Assembly (NCBI GenBank): GCA_023898765.1
Contig: CP060238.1
Coordinates: forward strand, 1,302,001-1,366,000
Reading direction: 5' to 3'
From: Rhodospirillales bacterium
Lineage (GTDB): Bacteria > Pseudomonadota > Alphaproteobacteria > Micavibrionales > Micavibrionaceae
Length of the DNA stretch: 64,000 nt
This document shows positions 27,195-32,448 of the stretch, one piece after another. The notes under the pieces were generated by a model that was not told the DNA's origin, did no database searches, and was given only the letters and a program-made list of their open reading frames with translations. The position numbers were made by a program, and so were the translations under genes. Positions within the stretch are counted from its first letter, which is position 1, and each line of letters begins with the position of its first letter.

Positions 27195-27884
27195 TTAGAG
27201 TGGGCACATATCCCGAAGTTTTTTATTGGCAATAACCACCTTTGCAATATCTGTCAGTAAGGATTTCATCTCGTCAGGATTTGCTGAATTGTAGAATGTA
27301 GTGCTGACTCCCATCCGTTTCATTAACCTGTCTTGTTTATTTCCACTCGTGACTCTTGAAAAACGCACAAAATAACGCCCTTCATCATCAGGACTTTTTG
27401 TATCCCGCCGAAATTTGGGGTTTTCTATACATTCCACTTTGTAGAGTGACTCGTTACCCGTACTGAACCCGGTAATAGTTGGAAGTTTGATTACAAGTCT
27501 TTGGGAACGCAATCCTTCACAAACTTTATATGCTTTTTTCCAGTCAACTTCTTTTGGGTCTTGGCTCTCAAGATAACGACCGTCCTTATCTTGGAACACT
27601 GTAATATCTGCTTGCATAAGCCTTTCGCGAGTGTGCCGGGGGATGGCCCGTTTATCGGATACCAGTGAAACCGGACCTTTAATTTGAATATCTGAATTTC
27701 TTTCCTTTTTTAGTTTTGAGAGGAGTTCAAAAACTTTCTGAAGAGAAGGAAGGAATGATTCGCCTTCTTTGTGCTCTGTTATCTCCTTTTTTACTCTTAC
27801 CGCTGTTTTCTTTCCTATTTCTTCTATTGCTGCAGAAACAGCGTCGTCTGCGGCGGTTATAATCTCATGCAAATTCTTTCCCAT
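27195..27884 (-). CDS. hypothetical protein, 229 aa, AT-rich
   Basis: I do not recognise this protein. The N-terminal 80 residues look helical and charged (DDAVSAAIEEIGKKTAVRVKKEITEHKEGE). The C-terminal part alternates strands and helices, with many Lys/Arg/Asp, and ends MGVSTTFYN...IAKVVIANKKLRDM. There is no signal peptide or membrane helix. AGAGGG lies a few bases before the ATG. Base composition is clearly AT-richer than that of ispG and prfA on either side, and it sits where hisS often lies in related genomes. Both point to a recently acquired gene. Confidence 0.6.
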   Translation of the reverse strand: MGKNLHEIITAADDAVSAAIEEIGKKTAVRVKKEITEHKEGESFLPSLQKVFELLSKLKKERNSDIQIKGPVSLVSDKRAIPRHTRERLMQADITVFQDKDGRYLESQDPKEVDWKKAYKVCEGLRSQRLVIKLPTITGFSTGNESLYKVECIENPKFRRDTKSPDDEGRYFVRFSRVTSGNKQDRLMKRMGVSTTFYNSANPDEMKSLLTDIAKVVIANKKLRDMCPL

Positions 27885-28025
27885 AAAGCCCTCTTTTTAA
27901 GGGGGTTTTTATATGAAAACATATTTTCTGTCAAATGTTTGCGCGGAGCTTCGGAGAAGCGGAGAATGAGAAAAACTTCGTCTCTCCGGACCTCCGCGTA
28001 AAACACTTCTTTATCCCCCTTTTTT

Positions 28026-28056
28026 CTTCTTCGCTTCTTCGCGATTTCGCGTTAAA
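28026..28056 (+). repeat. degenerate CTTCGCG-type short tandem array
   Basis: Repeated CTTC(G)/TTCGCG units end in GTTAAA just upstream of prfA. Similar arrays lie at 29692-29730 and 29757-29796. They look like copies of one dispersed low-complexity element. Confidence 0.5.
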
Positions 28057-28065
28057 CAAGCAGCC

Positions 28066-29130
28066 ATGGATCTCAAAGAAAAATTGGCCCCCGTGAAGGC
28101 GCGGTATGCGGAGCTGGCTGGAAAGCTGGCGCAGGGAGGACTCTCCGGCGGGGAGATCGTGAAACTGTCCAAGGAATATTCGGATTTGGAACCGGTCGTG
28201 GAGGCCGTTGAAGCCTATGAGAAGGCTTTGTCCGATAAGGAAGAGGCGCAGGAAATGCTTTCCGATCCTGAAATGAAGGAAATGGCGGAAGGCGAGCTGG
28301 CGGAGCTGGCGGAGAAAATCCCGGCGCTGGAGGAAAAAATCAAACTGGCGCTGCTTCCCAAGGACAGCGCGGATACCAAAAACGCCATTCTTGAAATCCG
28401 GGCCGGCACGGGCGGGGATGAAGCCGCTTTGTTCGCTGCGGATCTTTTCGGGATGTATAAGGGGTACGCGGCCGTGAAAGGCTGGCGCGTCGAGGTGATG
28501 AGCGCTTCGGAGAACGATCTGGGCGGGTATAAGGAAATCATCGTCGAGGTGTCCGGGGTGGATGTGTTCTCGCGTCTCAAATATGAATCCGGCGGCCACC
28601 GCGTGCAGCGGGTCCCGAAGACGGAGACGCAGGGGCGGATTCACACCTCCGCGGCGACGGTGGCGGTGCTGCCCGAAGCGGAGGACGTGGATGTGCAGAT
28701 CAACGAGGCGGATTTGCGGATTGATATTTACCGCTCTTCCGGTCCGGGGGGGCAGTCCGTGAATACGACGGACAGCGCGGTGCGGATGACGCACATTCCC
28801 ACGGGGATTACGGTGTCCATGCAGGATGAAAAGTCCCAGCATAAAAACCGGGCCAAGGCGCTGAGAATCCTGAAAACCCGGGTATATGACCACGAGCGGC
28901 AAAAGGTCGATGCGGAGCGGGCGGCCGAGCGCAAGGGCCAGATCGGCTCCGGCGACAGGTCGGAACGTATCCGCACCTATAATTTTCCGCAAAGCCGCGT
29001 GACGGACCACCGGATCGGCCTGTCTTCCCACAATCTGGAAGGCATTCTGGCCGGGATAGGTCTGGACGAAATCGTCGAGGCGCTGATTACCGAGGATCAG
29101 GCGCGGCAGCTCGGCGCGCTGGAGGGGTAG
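28066..29130 (+). CDS. prfA: peptide chain release factor 1
   Basis: Terminates translation at UAA and UAG. The 354-residue protein has the catalytic GGQ at residues 228-230 (SSGPGGQSVNTTDSAVRMTH) and the domain-2 region with the PxT-type reading loop. The conserved C-terminus GSGDRSERIRTYNFPQSRVTDHRI is present. GGQ is methylated by PrmC, which is encoded 1.5 kb downstream on the same strand. Usually prmC follows directly; here two orphans and repeats separate them. Confidence 0.96.
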   Translation: MDLKEKLAPVKARYAELAGKLAQGGLSGGEIVKLSKEYSDLEPVVEAVEAYEKALSDKEEAQEMLSDPEMKEMAEGELAELAEKIPALEEKIKLALLPKDSADTKNAILEIRAGTGGDEAALFAADLFGMYKGYAAVKGWRVEVMSASENDLGGYKEIIVEVSGVDVFSRLKYESGGHRVQRVPKTETQGRIHTSAATVAVLPEAEDVDVQINEADLRIDIYRSSGPGGQSVNTTDSAVRMTHIPTGITVSMQDEKSQHKNRAKALRILKTRVYDHERQKVDAERAAERKGQIGSGDRSERIRTYNFPQSRVTDHRIGLSSHNLEGILAGIGLDEIVEALITEDQARQLGALEG

Positions 29131-29153
29131 TTTTCAAAAAAACCTTCTCTCAT

Positions 29154-29426
29154 CTATAAACCTAAAAAGGTTTTAGGTTTGAGGTGGGAATAGTCAGCAA
29201 AAGGTTTATTTTGTGTATGGGCCTCTATTGCCGTCTTTAAACAATCTTGATAATTCCCTTTGCGGGTCAGATAGTCCAGACCACTAAAAGATCCTTGTTC
29301 GTTTATGGTAAATCTGACTGCTTCTTTTTGATCATCTATGCCCCACACAGTCTTCAGGCAAAGCTCCGGTTTGGGATCTGAACCCATATTAAATTGTGCC
29401 GTTAGTGGAAAAAGTCCCGTTCCCAT
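29154..29426 (-). CDS. hypothetical protein, 90 aa, AT-rich
   Basis: A small soluble protein of unknown family. It shows strand-rich segments (CLKTVWGIDDQKEAVRFTINEQGSF), then YLTRKGNYQDCLKTAIEAHTQNKPF and a Lys-Pro-rich end. The ATG at 29426 has AAAGGA about seven bases upstream; an earlier in-frame ATG at 29453 lacks one. Composition is AT-rich compared with prfA, which converges on it with a 23-base gap. A 13-base palindrome lies some 55 bases upstream. It is probably an orphan acquired by the lineage. Confidence 0.5.
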   Translation of the reverse strand: MGTGLFPLTAQFNMGSDPKPELCLKTVWGIDDQKEAVRFTINEQGSFSGLDYLTRKGNYQDCLKTAIEAHTQNKPFADYSHLKPKTFLGL

Positions 29427-29479
29427 TTTCTCATCCTTTCCTGCAAGGGGCATAACTGGGAGGGATTATGGCACAATTA

Positions 29480-29492
29480 TTACATTATGTAA
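29480..29492. promoter_or_regulatory. 13-base palindrome upstream of the 90-aa orphan
   Basis: TTACATTATGTAA is a perfect 6+1+6 palindrome in an AT-rich stretch ahead of the leftward orphan gene. It is a possible regulator site, but AT-rich spacers produce such palindromes by chance. Confidence 0.3.
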
Positions 29493-29528
29493 ATAAAAAT
29501 TTAATTTTTCTTTTTCAAACAACGACTT

Positions 29529-29685
29529 CTTAACACCCCTCAATTTCGTCATTGCGAGTCGCCGCAGGCGGCGAAGCAATCCAGAAATTGCCAGAAACAG
29601 CGGATTCTGGATTGCTTCGTCGAGGCTTCACCTCTCCTCGCAATGACGGAAAACGAGGAATTTCAGAAAATTGAGGGGTGCTAAG
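29529..29685. mobile_element. MITE-like non-coding element, 157 bp
   Basis: The left end CTTAACACCCCTCAATTT (29529-29546) and right end (29668-29685, complement CTTAGCACCCCTCAATTT) are 18-bp terminal inverted repeats with one mismatch. A perfect 9-bp direct repeat CAACGACTT flanks them (29520-29528 and 29686-29694). Removing the element would rejoin an uninterrupted CTTCG array. No transposase frame is present, so movement would need an enzyme in trans. It contains a full GTCATTGCGAG palindrome. Confidence 0.65.
29547..29648. repeat. GTCATTGCGAG palindromic repeat within the MITE-like element
   Basis: CGTCATTGCGAG (29547-29558) and CTCGCAATGACG (29637-29648) pair perfectly. An inner perfect 14-base pair lies at 29573-29586 and 29605-29618 (GAAGCAATCCAGAA and its complement). 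The left end abuts the terminal inverted repeat directly. Confidence 0.8.
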
Positions 29686-29691
29686 CAACGA

Positions 29692-29796
29692 CTTCGTGTT
29701 TCTTCGCAAGCTTCGTAAGCTTCGTGATAAAAAGATTAAATGCGCTTTCCCCACGCCTTCGTTTTCTTCATGTCCTTTGTGCCCTTCGTGTTAAAA
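29692..29796 (+). repeat. two CTTCGTG-type degenerate arrays
   Basis: CTTCGTG-like units recur at 29692-29730 and again at 29757-29796, ending in GATAAAA and GTTAAAA respectively. They resemble the array before prfA. The function is unknown. Confidence 0.5.
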
Positions 29797-29804
29797 CCCG
29801 ATTC

Positions 29805-29833
29805 TTGACATTATAGGAATAATATCCTATTAT
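29805..29833 (+). promoter_or_regulatory. strong promoter with an operator-like dyad in the spacer
   Basis: A perfect TTGACA (29805-29810), a 17-base spacer and TATTAT (29828-29833) make this the best + strand promoter in the window. The dyad ATAGGA (29813-29818), six bases, TCCTAT (29825-29830) fills the spacer and overlaps the -10, as a repressor site would. Initiation would fall at about 29840-29841. Confidence 0.65.
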
Positions 29834-29840
29834 GTCAGGC

Positions 29841-30191
29841 ATGAATATGTTCACAAAAACAGAAGAAGAAAAACGGCGCAGCGAAAAACGTAAGGCGGAA
29901 GCGCAATCGCGTTCCGATCTGGCGGCAGCGTTGGGGTACGATCTTCTGGAGGCCCTGAATATCGGAGCGGGGCAGGGGCAGGAAGACCTGACGCCGGATC
30001 AAATCCGCACGCTTCAGAAACAGATACTGGCATTGGACAAGGTGTTTCAAAGATTGCTGAGCGATGCGGACAATAAATATGACATGTTGTTGCAATATAG
30101 CGTGGCGCTGCGGGCGCAGAATCAATACCGCTATACGGTTGAGGCCCTCAATAGCCTGAAAAAGGAGGAAGAGGAGGATGCAGAGAAATAA
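29841..30191 (+). CDS. small charged helical protein, possibly leaderless
   Basis: A 116-residue protein I do not recognise. A Lys/Glu/Arg-rich N-terminus (KTEEEKRRSEKRKAEAQ) precedes a helical core (DLAAALGYDLLEALNIG; IRTLQKQILALDKVFQRLL), and the end is acidic (KKEEEEDAEK). Three ATGs in frame (29832, 29841, 29847) all lack a ribosome site. The first overlaps the -10 box, and the second coincides with the predicted transcription start, so I choose 29841 and infer a leaderless message. It could instead be a DNA- or RNA-associated accessory protein, but there is no motif to say so. Confidence 0.6.
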   Translation: MNMFTKTEEEKRRSEKRKAEAQSRSDLAAALGYDLLEALNIGAGQGQEDLTPDQIRTLQKQILALDKVFQRLLSDADNKYDMLLQYSVALRAQNQYRYTVEALNSLKKEEEEDAEK

Positions 30192-30235
30192 CACTCTTCG
30201 TCATTGTCTTCAGGGGGCTGAGGAACAACATGTTC

Positions 30236-30310
30236 TGTCATCCCGAGCGAAGTCGAGGGATCTTGTATCTATTCAGCATCAAAGATCCCTCGACTTCGCT
30301 CGCAATGACA
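30236..30310. repeat. palindromic repeat, GTCATCCCGAG type
   Basis: The 29-base arms 30236-30264 and 30282-30310 are complementary at 27 of 29 positions around a 17-base loop. This is the intact short form of the element whose arms are split at 25811-26021. It lies between the orphan and the prmC region, in an open reading frame that reads through it. Confidence 0.85.
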
Positions 30311-30384
30311 CCGCAGAAGAAACAAATCGCCTTCATCACGCGCTCGTTTTCGCAAACGAACTGAGTAAATCCAGATTACGGGAA

Positions 30385-30651
30385 ATGGCAGAAAATTACG
30401 AACGGCGCTGGACCGCGCAGCGGCGGGCGGAAAAAGCGCGCCTGATTCAAAAATACCGGCCGTGGCGCCGTGCGTGCGGGCCGCGGACGGTTGAGGGCAA
30501 GGCTGTATCTTGCCGCAATGCGCTGAAACACGGGGGGTGCGGCGCTGAATTTCGCCGGTTGAATCTTTTGCTGAGGGTGCAGCGGCGCTTTGTGGCGGCG
30601 GTGCTTGAAAATAGGCGTGCTGCGTGCGGCGGAAGCGGTTATAAACACCGG
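30385..30651 (+). other. in-frame segment upstream of prmC with a GPRTxEGKA...NALKHG motif
   Basis: From the ATG at 30385 the prmC frame is open for 89 codons before the usual PrmC start. The segment is strongly basic and contains ACGPRTVEGKAVSCRNALKHG. I recognise this as the GPRTPEGKAxSxxNALKHG motif of small proteins of unknown function in many bacteria. There is no stop between it and prmC. Either this is a separate small gene that lost its stop, an N-terminal fusion to PrmC, or a decayed gene. Codon position bias looks coding. Confidence 0.4.
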
Positions 30652-31536
30652 ATGAAGTTGGAAACGCTTATCAGGCAGATCAGGGCGGATCTTGCGGCGG
30701 CGGGGGTGGAGACGCCGGGGCTGGATGCGCGGGTGCTGGTGCGGCATATAACCGGGCTTTCGGAGGCGGACATGATCGCGCATCCGGACGCTCCCGTGTC
30801 CGGGGCGCATCAGGCGCAAATCGCGGCGGCTGTCATGCGGCGGCGCGGTGGGGAGCCTGTCTCCCGCATTCTGGGGGAGCGGGAGTTCTGGGGGATGTCT
30901 TTCAAGGTCACGCCCGATACGCTGGATCCGCGGGCGGATACGGAAGTTCTGGTGGAGGCGGCTTTAAATGCCCTCTCTCAAAGGGAGAGGGAGGGGACCC
31001 GCGTTAGCGGGGAGGGTGAGGGGTTAAACATCCTCGATATGGGCACCGGAACAGGCTGTATTTTGATTTCTCTTCTAAAAGAGCTTCCGGCGGCGCGGGG
31101 TGTGGCGCTGGATTTGAGTCTGGATGCGCTTCGGGTGGCGCGGGAGAATGCGCGGCGGCACGGGGTGGAAGGCAGGATATCTTTTCTATGCGGGAACTGG
31201 GGGGATGCGCTTTGCGGCGATTCTTTTGATCTGGTCGTTTCGAATCCGCCTTACATTCGCGAATCCGATATCGAATCTTTGCAAAAAGAGGTGAAGAATC
31301 ACGATCCGATTCTGTCTTTGGCAGGTGGAAAAGATGGTTTGGCGGCATATCGTGTCCTTTTTACGGCAACAAAAAGGCTGTTAGTCACAGGCGGGCGCGG
31401 GTTTTTTGAACTGGGGTTCGGGCAGCTTGCCGAGGCGATGCGACTCGTGGACGACTCTAACCTCTCTCCGAGTCGCGCACATAACGATCTGGCAGGGATT
31501 CCGCGGGTCCTTGAAATAACAAATGGGGAAAACTAA
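30652..31536 (+). CDS. prmC: peptide chain release factor N5-glutamine methyltransferase
   Basis: Methylates the GGQ glutamine of release factors. From the ATG at 30652 the protein has 294 residues: an N-terminal five-helix domain (about 1-85), then the methyltransferase core with SAM motif DMGTGTG (129-135) and the catalytic NPPY (198-201, VVSNPPYIRESD), which is diagnostic. Residues about 107-124 are unlike other PrmC proteins and are encoded by a palindromic repeat inserted in frame. The stretch just before SAM motif I is a loop, so the enzyme may tolerate it. Upstream in-frame sequence may extend the N-terminus. Confidence 0.9.
   Translation: MKLETLIRQIRADLAAAGVETPGLDARVLVRHITGLSEADMIAHPDAPVSGAHQAQIAAAVMRRRGGEPVSRILGEREFWGMSFKVTPDTLDPRADTEVLVEAALNALSQREREGTRVSGEGEGLNILDMGTGTGCILISLLKELPAARGVALDLSLDALRVARENARRHGVEGRISFLCGNWGDALCGDSFDLVVSNPPYIRESDIESLQKEVKNHDPILSLAGGKDGLAAYRVLFTATKRLLVTGGRGFFELGFGQLAEAMRLVDDSNLSPSRAHNDLAGIPRVLEITNGEN
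30971..31023. repeat. palindromic repeat inserted in frame in prmC
   Basis: The stems CCCTCTC/GAGAGGG (30971-30977, 30985-30991) and CCCGC-GTTA-GCGGG (30998-31011) are followed by GGAGGGTGAGGGG. This composite matches a dispersed repeat form I know from many proteobacterial genomes (CCCTCTC...GAGAGGG...ACCCGC...GCGGG...GGGTGAGGGG). It encodes about 17 residues rich in Arg/Glu/Gly. Confidence 0.7.
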
Positions 31537-31780
31537 AAAAAAACTTGCCAGGGGAGTTGATTGAAAATCCACCACCGCGATATGGTCTTCCTAGCTCATG
31601 ACATGAAGACTTTCTATATGAGGGTCGAGGCGAAAAAGCCGGCAAGAGAAGGCTAGGCAGGCGTACGTAAATCGGTTATGGTTGTACGTGTGAGTGATTC
31701 TGTTAATAAGAAATAGAATAAAGATAAATAAATAAAACAACTCAAGAAGTTAAGACAAGCAGGGGAAAAGGGTATCACCC
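31537..31780 (+). other. 244-base spacer / long leader before the DUF4167 gene
   Basis: No gene is seen. A short inverted repeat GTCTTC...GAAGAC lies at 31585-31590 and 31605-31610. The last 60 bases are very AT-rich. GGGT-ATC-ACCC (31770-31780) can fold over the purine-rich ribosome site immediately before the ATG at 31781. Confidence 0.4.
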
Positions 31781-32272
31781 ATGAGACACGCAGGTTCAAA
31801 CAGACGTTCTACCAGAAATCGCGGAAATAACGGCGGCGGGGGGCGCGGCAGCAGCAGGGGAAACCGGATGCCGGTTTTCGACAGCAACGGCCCGGATGTC
31901 CGCATTCGCGGCACGGCGCACCAGATTTGTGAAAAATATGTGGCGCTGGCGAAAGACGCGGCGTCTTCGGGGGATGCAATTCTGTCGGAAAGCTATCTTC
32001 AGCACGCGGAACATTACCAGCGCACGATCAATCAGTGGCAGGATAATAATAGTCAGGTGCGCCCGGAAGGTCAGGAATCCGATTCCCAAGGCGGCGCAAA
32101 AGGGAATGGCAAGGCGTACGATGAAACGAATATCTCCGGACCTGAAAGAGGAAACGAGAAAGAGGATTTATCTTTGCCTGCCAGTATATTAGGCGAAAGA
32201 ATTAAACATGAATCTGAAGAAGATTCCGCCGTACGTGTTTCCTCCAGGGAAGGCATTCTTGAAGACGTTTAA
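31781..32272 (+). CDS. DUF4167 protein
   Basis: A 163-residue protein typical of alphaproteobacteria between prmC and clpB. A low-complexity Arg/Gly/Asn N-terminus (RNRGNNGGGGRGSSRGNR) is RNA-binding-like. The conserved DUF4167 helical block follows at about residues 30-85: VFDSNGPDVRIRGTAHQICEKYVALAKDAASSGD...LQHAEHYQRTI. An acidic variable tail ends the protein. Function is unknown; the RGG-like N-terminus suggests nucleic-acid contact, which is inference. Its position supports the alphaproteobacterial assignment. Confidence 0.88.
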   Translation: MRHAGSNRRSTRNRGNNGGGGRGSSRGNRMPVFDSNGPDVRIRGTAHQICEKYVALAKDAASSGDAILSESYLQHAEHYQRTINQWQDNNSQVRPEGQESDSQGGAKGNGKAYDETNISGPERGNEKEDLSLPASILGERIKHESEEDSAVRVSSREGILEDV

Positions 32273-32448
32273 TCTTCAGGCGCAGTTTTTAACATAACTT
32301 TCCTGTGTTTCGGATTAGATTTAGATTCAGATAAAGACAGCGGATTTTTAAGTTGTTTTTGACATCTGTCATTGAATCTTGATTTCCTTCCCGTAATTTT
32401 GCCATTGTTGCTTGGTATTGGAGCGCATTTGCACCGGAAGGGATCGTC

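Larger units (their letters stand above)
29427..29840. other. ~410-base spacer holding a MITE-like element, CTTCG arrays and a promoter
   Basis: There is no convincing gene; the open frames here read through repeat arms. The right end holds a strong promoter for the next rightward gene. Confidence 0.65.

Noticed and set aside
27931..29031. 366-codon frame antisense to prfA
   Set aside because: Arg/His-rich shadow translation over an intact RF1 gene; no family resemblance.
29530..29754. 74-codon reading frame on the minus strand
   Set aside because: Encoded by the MITE-like element and CTTCG arrays; the translation is typical of read-through of palindromic repeats.
32340..32448. Heat-shock (RpoH) promoter upstream of clpB
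   Set aside because: CTTGAT is present but no matching downstream box (CCCCAT or CYTATNT) occurs at acceptable spacing.
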